A stretch of DNA of 64,000 nt from Candidatus Scalindua sp. (GTDB lineage Bacteria; Planctomycetota; Brocadiia; Brocadiales; Scalinduaceae): assembly GCA_031316155.1 (NCBI GenBank), contig JALDRB010000005.1, positions 1 through 64,000 on the forward strand. Reading direction: 5' to 3'. The translations under genes were made by a program, and so were the position numbers. The notes beneath the pieces are model-generated. The model had not been told where the DNA came from. It did not search any database and saw only the letters and a program-made list of their open reading frames with translations. This document shows, one piece after another, positions 9,879 through 17,954 of this stretch (position 1 is its first letter; every line of letters begins with the position of its first letter).

Positions 9879-10589
9879 ATGAGAGAATTAAGAATAATTT
9901 TAATGAGGGGATTTACAATTACTCTTGTTACGGCTATACCGGGCACTATTTTGATAGCCCTTTACTTTATAACATCTCCAAGGATTGCAGAATATCACGA
10001 AATCAAGTTAAAAAAATCAGTACTCGATATTTTTACTATTCAGTATCACACGGAAGAAAGAAAATTCTTTGGTTTTACCGTTAAAAAAATCGATAAAGAG
10101 GATGTGAGAAAGGTTTTTGAAAAAAATATAACGATGGAAACCATTCCTGAAATCCCTCCAGCAGGACAAAAAAATGGGCAACCGGTAAGTGGTAAAAAAG
10201 GAAAAGAATTATTTAAATATTATAAGGATGAAGAATTACAGGGAATTGGTTTTGTTGTATCAAAACTCGGTTACGGTTTTAACAAGGCTGCCGATATTTC
10301 TTTATTTATTTGTGTCGGCCCAGATCTTGAGACCATTAAAGGCATAGATATTCTGGATCATGCCGAGACACCCGGTCTTGGAGGAAGAATGACTGAAGAT
10401 GAATTTAAAATGCAATTTATCGGAAAAAAGCTTAAGCCAAAGATATCCCTTGTAAGAGGAAGGGAAAGTGTAGAAATCAATGAAGTGCATGCCATTACAG
10501 GTGCTTCATACACAAGCAAGGGAATTGAGGACATTATCAACGAAGCGATGAAAAACTTCTGGCAGGAGATGGAGGCAAACAGAGGATGA
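9879..10589 (+). CDS. rnfG: RnfG/NqrC-like FMN-binding subunit with altered attachment motif
   Basis: A 236-residue protein with one N-terminal transmembrane segment (about 10-32) and a periplasmic FMN-binding domain containing ETPGLGGRM. The family normally attaches FMN to Thr in a D-x-x-(S/T)-G-A-T motif. Here the equivalent stretch is HAITGASYTSKG: His204 replaces the Asp and Ser210 replaces the acceptor Thr. Either serine is used, flavin is bound non-covalently, or the site is inactive. It overlaps the next gene by four bases, so the operon is tightly coupled. Confidence 0.87.
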   Translation: MRELRIILMRGFTITLVTAIPGTILIALYFITSPRIAEYHEIKLKKSVLDIFTIQYHTEERKFFGFTVKKIDKEDVRKVFEKNITMETIPEIPPAGQKNGQPVSGKKGKELFKYYKDEELQGIGFVVSKLGYGFNKAADISLFICVGPDLETIKGIDILDHAETPGLGGRMTEDEFKMQFIGKKLKPKISLVRGRESVEINEVHAITGASYTSKGIEDIINEAMKNFWQEMEANRG

Positions 10590-12004
10590 ATGTGTTGGCC
10601 AGATATATCAGACAGATATCAAAATTCTTTTTAAGAGATAATTACATTATATCTTCCGCAGCAGGACTGGGTTTCTGTTCAGCCCTGGCAGTAACCAACA
10701 AGATGGAGAACTCTCTTACCATGAATGTTGGAGTTGTTTTTGTTACCTGCGGCAGTTTTTGTCTCGTATATCCATTTAAAAAATTAATAATAGCCGCCGG
10801 CACACATCACAAGATATCACTCCTTATGATTATTGTGTCCGTGTTTGTAGCCATATTTAATCTGATTGCCCAGGCAACAGTACCAAAAATAGCCTTTGAT
10901 ATAAGGGCATATATTGACCTTATTACGACGAATTGCATTGTCCTCGCCGTAATATCGGAAGGACTGACATACGAATTCTGGGATGCTCAAAAAAAGATAT
11001 TAAAGGCATGCCTCGGTTATTCTATTGCGCTTATTTTCTTAGCCCTGATGAGGGAACCTCTGGGGTTTGGTACGATAATGAATTTTCGTGTACTTCCGGA
11101 CAATTTTCCCGTAGTAGTATTGATGATAACGCCTGTGGGAGGGTTTTTTGCACTGGCATTATGGAGACTTATGCTCAGACCCTTATTTGTTAAGACAGGT
11201 GTTGTATTTCAGGAAAGCTTGCCGCAGGAAGCGCCTGATGCAGCTACAGATGGAGGTACTCCTGTCACTTCAAAAGTTCAAAAACCCAGGATGTCAAAAA
11301 TGTTAATCATCACCATCATAACAGGTGCTCTCCTCCTGACAAGTCTCCTTGTTACGGTAAAATCGGTTTCATTTCTCAACAACCAGTTTACCGTTCTCTT
11401 CCCCATTTTCCTCAGTGCCTTGTTTTTTGATGGTATCGTACTGAGCAAACTCCTAGGTATATGCCCCCTGTTAAACAAATCAAGGCAAATTGATGCTGCA
11501 TGGAAAATGGGGGTAGCAGTTGTTATTGTGGTTACGCTGTCCACAAGTCTTAACTGGATAGTTTATAATAAGGTTTTGATACATATGAGCGATTACCTTT
11601 CCACAATCTCACCTATACCGATAAGACTTGAAAAGATATTCTACCTTACCGTCTTTATCGTTACCATTGCCACGTTTGTACAAATACTGGGAGTATTGCT
11701 CAGACGTTTTGCCATGGATGTATATCAACAGATGGGACAGTTTCTCGAACTCATTACCGTTAACTGCATTGTCCTTGCTGCTGCAGCCTTTACCATTCCA
11801 CCCGGCTTGTCTTTTATGGCAACAACAGTTACGGCTTTTGGATTTGGCCTCCACTGGTTAATGGTGTGTGTCTGGCTTGCGGTATTAAGACGTCAAAGAC
11901 TGTTTGTACCGGTAAATTCCTGGGATGAAGACTCTCTTGCTATACTGCTTCTGGGTTTTATGGCAGCAATATTCACGGGTATCGGACTGATCAGGATATA
12001 CTAA
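10586..12004 (+). CDS. Fused NqrD-NqrE (RnfE-RnfA) membrane subunit
   Basis: A 472-residue protein made of two homologous halves of about six transmembrane helices each, joined by a hydrophilic linker (about 205-238). In Nqr/Rnf complexes these halves are separate proteins, D/E or E/A. Both cysteines proposed to hold the intramembrane iron centre are kept in each half: Cys31 (GFCSAL) and Cys117 (TTNCIV) in the first, Cys293 (GICPLL) and Cys394 (TVNCIV) in the second. The fusion therefore keeps all four ligands. The stop codon lies inside a dispersed 113-bp repeat that starts at 11997, so the repeat inserted at or supplied the end of the gene. Confidence 0.87.
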   Translation: MNVLARYIRQISKFFLRDNYIISSAAGLGFCSALAVTNKMENSLTMNVGVVFVTCGSFCLVYPFKKLIIAAGTHHKISLLMIIVSVFVAIFNLIAQATVPKIAFDIRAYIDLITTNCIVLAVISEGLTYEFWDAQKKILKACLGYSIALIFLALMREPLGFGTIMNFRVLPDNFPVVVLMITPVGGFFALALWRLMLRPLFVKTGVVFQESLPQEAPDAATDGGTPVTSKVQKPRMSKMLIITIITGALLLTSLLVTVKSVSFLNNQFTVLFPIFLSALFFDGIVLSKLLGICPLLNKSRQIDAAWKMGVAVVIVVTLSTSLNWIVYNKVLIHMSDYLSTISPIPIRLEKIFYLTVFIVTIATFVQILGVLLRRFAMDVYQQMGQFLELITVNCIVLAAAAFTIPPGLSFMATTVTAFGFGLHWLMVCVWLAVLRRQRLFVPVNSWDEDSLAILLLGFMAAIFTGIGLIRIY

Positions 12005-12109
12005 AACCGATTTGGTTTTCGGTTTTACTGGAAACCAAATCTTAGTTGCAGTTATACTCGCTCAATTTTATCTCGAATTTTATCCGAAAACCATTATGAG
12101 ATGAGTATA
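11997..12109 (+). repeat. TATACT/AGTATA-bounded dispersed repeat, copy 1
   Basis: A 113-bp element beginning TATACTAAAACCGATTTGG and ending CATTATGAGATGAGTATA. Its ends are imperfect inverted repeats sharing TATACT and TGGTTTT, and it has internal inverted stretches (ATCCGAAAACC; AACCAAAT). The same element recurs at 34907, 49506, 61003 and 63191. This copy supplies the stop codon of the preceding NqrD-NqrE fusion and lies between it and the nqrF-like gene, so it could act as an operon-internal attenuator or RNA-processing hairpin. Confidence 0.88.
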
Positions 12110-12226
12110 TTTTGATAATCCTCATAAACTTTATTTCGCTTCACGAAAACAAGCTCTGTACATTATATTCCTAAACATTAAATTAATGATGCACAATATT
12201 TCTCAATTATACTTCGGGACCGAAAC

Positions 12227-13861
12227 ATGATCACTACGTTACTATTCGCAATGAGTATAATCATAATACTGATGTTAACCATGGCAGGTCTGAGTGAGAT
12301 AACCTACCAGATATTTGGCAAAGGGAAGAGATTAAAACTAATCATCAATAGCGACGACAACTTCAAAAAGGAATTAGATATTGAAGGTGGTGACAAATTA
12401 CTCTCCATACTTCAGAATAAGGGATACAATATATCTGCCGGTTGCGGTGGAAACGCCACCTGTGGACAATGTAAGGTGAAATTGCTTACTGACATGGGAA
12501 CGTACGCACCGACTGAAATACCTCATTTCGACCGCAGGGCAAGAGAAGAAACCCGGAAATTTCTCGAGGAAGGGAAAGGTGACGGATATACAAGACTTTC
12601 CTGCCAGGTAAGAGCAGATAAAGACACAGAAATATTTCTACCAATGTCAACCTTACAGGTAAAGAAATACACTGCACGGGTTGTCAAAAAGGTTCAACTG
12701 ACGTATGACAAGTATGAAATAAGTTTATTCCCTTTTCAAAAATTTGATTTTGTTCCCGGCCAGTATATACAGATACGACTACCGGAGGATTATGTGGAAG
12801 AGCATTACAAGCGATGCGGAGAACAGATACGATGCTTTTGCAAGGAAACGGGAAAAGAGTTTATTCCTTATACTCCGGGCGTTGACCTTTACCGTGCATA
12901 CTCTATCGCCTCGACACGAAAAGACATACTAAAATTTATAACAAGAACCGCTCCGATAGACCCTCGTGTACCGATAGAAGAGGGTGGTGTCCCCTGCATG
13001 GGTCCGCAATTTATAAAAGATTATATCCAGGATGAAACAATATGGAATTTTTGGATTGGCGACAGAATAAGGTTTACCGGTCCCTATGGCCGTTTCTTCC
13101 TGAAAAAAGAAAACCATAAGGCTGTCTTTGTTGCAGGTGGAGCAGGTCTTGCCCCTATTCAGGCATTACTCGAACAATGGTTTAATGAAGAACGTAATGA
13201 TGAGATAATTTTCTTTCTCGGTGAAAGAAGATTTCAGGATATACCGTTACAATACATATTAAAATGGTTACAATGGCAGAAAAAGTATACTCATTTTCAA
13301 TTTATACCCGTATTGTCAGGTGCATTCAAGGGTGATAACCCCGCTGAATTAAACGATGGAGATAAGGAATGTTTTCATAACGCTTCAGAAGAGTGCAGAC
13401 AAAATATTGTAGAACATAGTTTAATAGATGAGAAAGGAGAAAAATGGCTTGGAAGGGCAGGCTTTATCGGTCCTTTGCTCACCAACTACCTTTCGTATGA
13501 TCCGGATCTGACATTTTACCTGTGCGGGCCCGCCCCGATGACGGTAACGGTGATTGATTCGGCAGCAGATAACCTTCAATTACATAAAGAAAATGTTCTC
13601 TTTGATGACTTTACCGGCACGCTCACTCCATCTCTTGACTTAATATATCTGAAACTTGAGATTATAAAGCAGATGAAAGAATCTCATTTGAACCTTGCAG
13701 AGAAAAACAGAGAGAAAATGAGTCAAATCCTGATTATGAAGCTGATCCTCAGAGACAAAATTGAAGAGAGCTATACGTTTCTCGACAAAGTCAGAAACAT
13801 AGTAGAAAATGATCAGATGAAGGAAAACGCTCTTGAATCACTATTTCAGGAGTATGAATGA
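12227..13861 (+). CDS. nqrF: NqrF-like NADH dehydrogenase subunit with C-terminal extension
   Basis: The NADH-entry subunit of the pump. It has one N-terminal transmembrane helix (about 3-27), a plant-type 2Fe-2S domain (CGGNATCGQCKVKLL plus a later LSCQV cysteine), an FAD-binding motif RAYSIAS, and NAD-binding GGAGLAPI and CGPAPM. NqrF proteins are normally near 410 residues; this one is 544. The extra length comes from an insertion near residues 195-215 (rich in Cys: CGEQIRCFCKE) and a helical C-terminal tail of about 70 residues. It lies 220 bases after the D-E fusion, separated by a dispersed repeat, so it may have its own transcript level. Confidence 0.9.
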   Translation: MITTLLFAMSIIIILMLTMAGLSEITYQIFGKGKRLKLIINSDDNFKKELDIEGGDKLLSILQNKGYNISAGCGGNATCGQCKVKLLTDMGTYAPTEIPHFDRRAREETRKFLEEGKGDGYTRLSCQVRADKDTEIFLPMSTLQVKKYTARVVKKVQLTYDKYEISLFPFQKFDFVPGQYIQIRLPEDYVEEHYKRCGEQIRCFCKETGKEFIPYTPGVDLYRAYSIASTRKDILKFITRTAPIDPRVPIEEGGVPCMGPQFIKDYIQDETIWNFWIGDRIRFTGPYGRFFLKKENHKAVFVAGGAGLAPIQALLEQWFNEERNDEIIFFLGERRFQDIPLQYILKWLQWQKKYTHFQFIPVLSGAFKGDNPAELNDGDKECFHNASEECRQNIVEHSLIDEKGEKWLGRAGFIGPLLTNYLSYDPDLTFYLCGPAPMTVTVIDSAADNLQLHKENVLFDDFTGTLTPSLDLIYLKLEIIKQMKESHLNLAEKNREKMSQILIMKLILRDKIEESYTFLDKVRNIVENDQMKENALESLFQEYE

Positions 13862-14281
13862 ATTTCTCGTGACTTTAGACTTAACCTCCTGGTTTGGGAG
13901 GATATCAGTGCCACTTCAGATCTGTTCTCTGCCAGCATAGCTTCCAAGTCTTTGAGCTTTTTACATACATCGCTTTTATTTTCATACCCCTCATCGTTTC
14001 CAAAGGGTTGCCCCCTCTCTCGGTCTGACAGTAAAAAATAATGCTTTGATCTTTTATTTCATTATCACGGTATCATTGGTTTTTGATATGAGAGGGATAT
14101 TTGTAGCACAATATGCCTTCACCTGCTTTTCGGTTAGTTTAATTTTAAATTCGCTTAACTCCTCCGCTGAGCTGCAGCCGAAGGCTGTTTGTCTCGTGTG
14201 GATTTGTTCACGGGCGCGAATCAGCGCGCGAGAGAATGATTCAATCCACTGGATTGTTATAAATTCACTTACTTTATATAT
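13850..14281 (-). pseudogene. Possible coding relic in two frames
   Basis: On the minus strand, two adjoining open segments read like protein but lack a start codon and lie in different frames. One (about 14281-14054) includes ESFSRALIRAREQIHTRQ and LTEKQVKAYCATNIPLIS; the other (about 14046-13850) includes KSDVCKKLKDLEAMLAENR. They could be one gene with a frame change, or chance open frames. The family was not recognised. The opposite-strand open frame here looks like a shadow. Confidence 0.3.
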
Positions 14282-14289
14282 CTAATCCT

Positions 14290-14691
14290 TCAAGCTTTGT
14301 TTTTAATAATTACACCTATCAGCAAACCTCCCAGTGCTGCTTCTATCACTACACCTACAAACCAGGTGAATGCCATGCTATATGGCACAGGCATCACAGC
14401 ATAGCTCCCGTACCCCATAGATATTCCAGCTCCAATTCCAAATAATGTTCCGTACTTCAGCCCTGATTTAATGTTTTGCTCGGAAAAAAATATTGCATAG
14501 ATAAGTACAAAAACAATTGATGATATTAATACCACAATGCGCATTAATCCCATCTTCATCTCCTCCATGGGTCGCCAAAGTTTAGCTGTTGCTTCATATG
14601 CATCAGTTAGAATTATCCCATGGATCACAAAGTCTATAATGGACCAAAGAATGAATACGGATATGATAGCTATGATTATTTTTTTCACCAT
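14290..14691 (-). CDS. Small four-helix membrane protein
   Basis: A 133-residue protein with four predicted transmembrane segments (about 4-28, 48-68, 78-97 and 105-128) and very short loops. The glycine-rich third segment (FGIGAGISMGYGSY) is typical of small uncharacterised integral membrane proteins. The ATG at 14691 has an AGGAG site upstream and overlaps the stop of the preceding short frame (TAATG), so the two may be coupled. No function can be assigned. Confidence 0.6.
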   Translation of the reverse strand: MVKKIIIAIISVFILWSIIDFVIHGIILTDAYEATAKLWRPMEEMKMGLMRIVVLISSIVFVLIYAIFFSEQNIKSGLKYGTLFGIGAGISMGYGSYAVMPVPYSMAFTWFVGVVIEAALGGLLIGVIIKNKA

Positions 14692-14957
14692 TATCGATCT
14701 CCTAAGTTATAATTAAAATGTGGCGGAGTTTTTTTGGAAAACAAGGGGTAGGTTGCTTTCATTGGAATAACATTTTTTAAACACCCGACAGCATCTCCCT
14801 TGGGCTCCCGTATGGTTCTATCTTCATAATCTTTAATCAGAGTTCCCAACGTGTCTATTAAAGAATCGATTAAAGGATCTTCCTTTTCACTTACGTGTAA
14901 ATCTATCCATTCACGAACAATTTTGTTGCGGTTTTTAGCCCGTCTGCATCCAGGCAA
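14691..14957 (-). CDS. Short open frame, possibly an antitoxin-like fragment
   Basis: An 88-codon frame that would need a TTG start (14957), with AGGA a few bases upstream. The middle part (PLIDSLIDTLGTLIKDYE) resembles the C-terminal helical region of HigA-like antitoxins, while the basic N-terminus and the last 20 residues do not. It follows the nucleotidyltransferase gene by 12 bases. It may be a truncated or frame-shifted remnant; the resemblance is by eye only. Confidence 0.35.
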   Translation of the reverse strand: MPGCRRAKNRNKIVREWIDLHVSEKEDPLIDSLIDTLGTLIKDYEDRTIREPKGDAVGCLKNVIPMKATYPLFSKKTPPHFNYNLGDR

Positions 14958-14969
14958 ATGTCCTACGCT

Positions 14970-15425
14970 TTATTTGTCTTGTAATTTGTCGAAATCAAGA
15001 AGGTCTTGTGACCTGCCACTTGCTCGCTTATTGATCAGAAGGTCATCCTTTGAAATGAAATTTACTTTGAAAGTGCCGAAGTCAGCAATCATACGATTCT
15101 CAAAACATGTTTCAAAACTAACACCATCGATCGACGTGAAGATCTCCAAGCGCATTGGAGGAACCCCCATTCTTATCACCTTTTCTTCTTTTAAAAACAA
15201 ATGTTTATTTAACTCAGGCAGAGCAAATCCAAACTCCTTTAAAGCATCAACCATCTTTGATGCATTTTTTTCATTTATAGCAATCCATACATCCATATCA
15301 CCTGTCGCTCTTGGATAACCGTAATAGCCTACAGCATATCCTCCAACCACAAGGTATTCAATGTTCTTTGAGTTCAGCAATTGTAAGAACTCTCTGAAGT
15401 CTCTCGGAAACTCTATCATGGCCAA
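14970..15425 (-). CDS. MNT/AbiEii-type nucleotidyltransferase
   Basis: A 151-residue protein with the nucleotidyltransferase signature GGYAVGYYGYPRATGDMDVWI, where the DMD aspartates bind metal. This family includes AbiEii-like and other minimal nucleotidyltransferases that often act in toxin-antitoxin or phage-defence pairs. Its start overlaps the end of the upstream small gene by 68 bases, so the two are almost certainly co-expressed. ATG at 15425 or the second ATG at 15419 could be the start. Substrate unknown. Confidence 0.75.
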   Translation of the reverse strand: MAMIEFPRDFREFLQLLNSKNIEYLVVGGYAVGYYGYPRATGDMDVWIAINEKNASKMVDALKEFGFALPELNKHLFLKEEKVIRMGVPPMRLEIFTSIDGVSFETCFENRMIADFGTFKVNFISKDDLLINKRASGRSQDLLDFDKLQDK

Positions 15426-15558
15426 ACATCGCCTTTCTCATGAATTCTATAGCTTCAATTCTTTCAATAGGACTACGGTCAAGCCAATAATTTAAATCAT
15501 CAGCTTCATGCAAATCGACTACTTCAATAACATCTCTTTGAATTTTTTCTTCAATCAT
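15358..15558 (-). CDS. Small partner protein of the nucleotidyltransferase
   Basis: A 66-residue acidic protein starting at ATG 15558, with GGAG seven bases upstream; an in-frame extension to 15657 lacks a signal. The core YWLDRSPIERIEAIEFMRK, followed by RLQRVLTIAELKEH, is typical of short proteins encoded just upstream of nucleotidyltransferases. The overlap with the downstream gene suggests translational coupling. It may be the regulatory or antitoxin half of the pair; that role is inferred from arrangement. Confidence 0.6.
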   Translation of the reverse strand: MIEEKIQRDVIEVVDLHEADDLNYWLDRSPIERIEAIEFMRKAMFGHDRVSERLQRVLTIAELKEH

Positions 15559-15670
15559 TTTTTCTCCATAGAAATTATGGGTAAGTGGCACAAAACAAGC
15601 GGATTCACCTGATAAAATCTGTTCATGGTCCCTTCGGAATGACACCCGGATCCTCACGTGATAAGCAGCA

Positions 15671-15757
15671 CGTTATATCTCGGACAAGTGGTCATATTAT
15701 TTGTAGATGTTTTATATTACATCGTATGCAATTGATGTGTTGATTGCAAATGTTTTT
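15671..15757. repeat. relBE-deletion scar (flanks match the 60-kb relBE locus)
   Basis: This stretch is a near copy of two separate pieces of the 60-kb locus joined at ATGT: positions 60002-60040 (the 3' end of relE and beyond) and 60501-60557 (the region upstream of relB). The intervening 460 bases, which carry relB and nearly all of relE, are absent here. The last codons of relE (read on the minus strand as ATCTACAAATAA) remain, so this looks like a deletion between ATGT repeats rather than an uninserted site. Confidence 0.7.
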
Positions 15758-15855
15758 TATGAAAAAATAGTTTTAGTTTATCAGGTATATTGGCTGAGCT
15801 AAGCTAACCCGTGTAGAGGACAGTCGGACTGAAAGTTTTGGTTGGAGGTTGATTC

Positions 15856-16412
15856 CTACTTACCATAGAATAATTTGTTAAGTTCGGAACCCCGTGTTTG
15901 AAATGTGTCATATAGTTTTTTGTAGTGTTCGATATCAAGATTATATTGCCTCATCGTATAAGAATAAGGATCTTTTGTCTTCTTGGAGAGTTTCTCTGTG
16001 ATCTCATATAACTTGAGAACGACAAGGCCAACACTGTCAATGAATTCCAAAACGTTCTTTCTCGCCGCAGTACCCTGCGAAATATCCTCATTCTTAAGTT
16101 TATTGATGGCAGATTGTGATTCCTTTACAAACTTCACCATGAGCTGTTCATGCTTTTCAACGAGATTCTTAGCTCTATTTGCGATTTTGGGCCAATTGAC
16201 AGTGGCATATACATCATCAACTTCAAAAACCTCTTTTTCAATGGTAAACCATTCTTCACGAAACTCTTCGAAGTCAGTGAAAAAGGATGTTTTACCGTCG
16301 ATAAAGGACCATGAATCGAAGGAAGTAGAGGCAAAAGAAGAGCCTAATGGTAACAGCGCAATCAGCAAAAGGAAAAAAACTCAAATCGACTATTGTAATT
16401 GATGAATTCCAT
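15856..16412 (-). CDS. Secreted helical protein, signal peptide split by a frame change
   Basis: A protein of unknown function, about 180 residues when reconstructed, with a helical body (LVEKHEQLMVKFVKESQSAI). The long frame has no good start. An ideal start, ATG at 16412 with GGAGGT at 16419-16424, lies in another frame. Adding one T to the seven-T run (A7 at 16373-16379 on the plus strand) joins them and yields a standard signal peptide (MEFINYNSRFEFFFLLLIAL, then LPLGSSFAS). So this is either a sequencing undercall, a decayed gene or a homopolymer switch. No neighbour suggests a role. Confidence 0.6.
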
Positions 16413-16677
16413 TTCTTTACCTCCAACAAATTATTCTATAGTTTCTGTATAGCTAAGAATATTACAAAATATTTCCTTTTTTCAAGCTTATTTTAATAAT
16501 TACCTAGCTGTATAGTGTCCTAATGGAATGTTATCTAACAATAATACGAATTCCATCTGCAATATCTGATCGTTCTTAATTCTGTTTTAGCCAAAAACAG
16601 TATTCACAAATAGTATCAGAATCATTATCGAACATGCATGTAATATTATCTTGATTTTTGGCAAAAATCAGTAGTTT

Positions 16678-16826
16678 CCGGTTAGGTTTTTGCGTGTGCG
16701 GCTTTTGTCATACCCGAACGCTTATATCTTGTCTTCATAGTGGCTCGTTCATCCTAGATTCCCGCTAAAAAGATGCGGAAATGACAGCTTTGGGGCAAAT
16801 AAATAAAACACGCAAAAATCTAACCG
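16678..16826. repeat. 149-bp element with 20-bp terminal inverted repeats
   Basis: The left arm ccggttaggtttttgcgtgt (16678-16697) and the right arm (16807-16826) are reverse complements with a single mismatch. The interior has its own partial dyad (gattcccgctaaaaagatgc). No open frame is present. The shape is that of a miniature inverted-repeat element; no flanking target duplication is obvious. Confidence 0.65.
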
Positions 16827-16898
16827 GACAATTCGAACATTGTAATTTGAAATTTGTTTGGGTTTTGTAAATTGAGATTTGCCTGCCTGTACGTTGCA

Positions 16899-16977
16899 CC
16901 TGTCTGCGTGCATCGCACGGGCAGGCGCAGACAGGTAATTTATTAACCACTGTTTGGTTCCGGCTTGTCCGGGTTAG
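16899..16977. repeat. G+C-rich hairpin plus dispersed repeat after hisF
   Basis: A strong hairpin (cctgtctgcgtgc...gcgcagacagg, 16899-16935) is joined to a repeat ending in ttgtccgggttag (16936-16977). The second part recurs at 25685-25726 and 59178-59224. The start of the hairpin (cctgtctgcgtgc) also occurs inside the 34.9-kb copy of the TATACT repeat. The position directly beyond the hisF stop suits a transcript-end structure. Confidence 0.6.
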
Positions 16978-16983
16978 ATCATA

Positions 16984-17766
16984 CTATTGAATTCTCACGG
17001 GTATTCCCTTATCAGCCAGGAATTTCTTAACCTCAGCAATCTCAAACTCTTTAAAATGAAAAACAGAGGCGGCCAGGGCTGCGTCTGCCTTTCCCAGGGT
17101 AAATACATCATAAAAATGGTCAAGCGTTCCTGCGCCTCCGGAAGCGATAACGGGTATCTGAAGGTTCTCTGAAATTGTCTTGGTGAGTTCCAGGTCATAC
17201 CCGTCTTTTGTGCCGTCACAATCCATGCTGGTAAGGAGAATCTCTCCTGCACCCCGTGATTCTACCTCTTTTGCCCACTCGAGGGTATCAAGTCCGGTTG
17301 GAGTACGGCCGCCATGGATATAGACTTCCCATTGTGGCATGTCGGGTTGTGCGTTTTCAGATTGGACCCTTTTTGCATCAATGGCTACAACGATGCATTG
17401 ACTCCCAAATCGTCTTGAGGCCTTGTTTACAAACTCAGGATCTTTTACGGCTGTGGTGTTAATGGATATTTTATCAGTGCCGGCATTCAGGAGCGTTCTG
17501 ATATCTTCAATTGTCCTGATCCCGCCGCCTACTGTTAGTGGCATGAATACCTTTTCGGCCGTTCTCTTAACAACATCGAGAATGATGTCTCTTCTCTCAT
17601 GTGAAGCCGTAATGTCAAGAAACACTATTTCATCGGCACACTGTTTGTCGTATAACTCCGCTATCTCTACGGGGTCCCCGGAATCTCTTAAATCAAGAAA
17701 TTTTGTCCCTTTTACGACCCTTCCATCTTTCACATCGAGGCAGGGAATTATTCTTTTTGCAAGCAT
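16984..17766 (-). CDS. hisF: Imidazole glycerol phosphate synthase cyclase subunit HisF
   Basis: HisF forms imidazole glycerol phosphate and AICAR from PRFAR and ammonia in histidine synthesis; ammonia comes from HisH, which is not encoded nearby. The protein of about 260 residues starts [20 protein letters not shown], as expected of HisF, so ATG 17766 was chosen over an upstream TTG at 17781. Catalytic Asp (LDVKDG) and the second Asp (AIDAKR) are present, with phosphate-binding loops GGGIRTIED and ASGGAGT. The gene is alone, separated by a strong inverted repeat from the downstream end of nothing on its 5' side (17785-17848) and followed by repeats. Confidence 0.93.
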   Translation of the reverse strand: MLAKRIIPCLDVKDGRVVKGTKFLDLRDSGDPVEIAELYDKQCADEIVFLDITASHERRDIILDVVKRTAEKVFMPLTVGGGIRTIEDIRTLLNAGTDKISINTTAVKDPEFVNKASRRFGSQCIVVAIDAKRVQSENAQPDMPQWEVYIHGGRTPTGLDTLEWAKEVESRGAGEILLTSMDCDGTKDGYDLELTKTISENLQIPVIASGGAGTLDHFYDVFTLGKADAALAASVFHFKEFEIAEVKKFLADKGIPVRIQ

Positions 17767-17784
17767 TTCAGTCAGAGACAACCC

Positions 17785-17848
17785 AACCTAGCCGAGCCTG
17801 AACTAAAAAAGAAAATCGATGTCTAACATGTTCAGGCTCGGCTAGGTT
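17785..17848. repeat. Perfect 19-bp inverted repeat upstream of hisF
   Basis: Arms aacctagccgagcctgaac (17785-17803) and its exact reverse complement (17830-17848) flank a 26-base loop. It lies just upstream of the hisF start and downstream of the NuoG/GltD gene stop. It could be a terminator-like or processing hairpin for hisF, a protein-binding dyad, or a small mobile remnant. There is no T-run in either orientation directly after the stem. Confidence 0.75.
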
Positions 17849-17954
17849 TTCAAACATTCCCTTATCGCATAAAATAATAGCTAAACATTTTTCGAAAAGT
17901 TTCGAACCACGATCTCAAGTTAAATCTTTACTCTCCGCACTAATCTGTATGTAG

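Noticed and set aside
14046..14285. Plus-strand 79-codon open frame
   Set aside because: Low-complexity hydrophobic/serine composition, no start signal, and the minus strand reads more like protein here.
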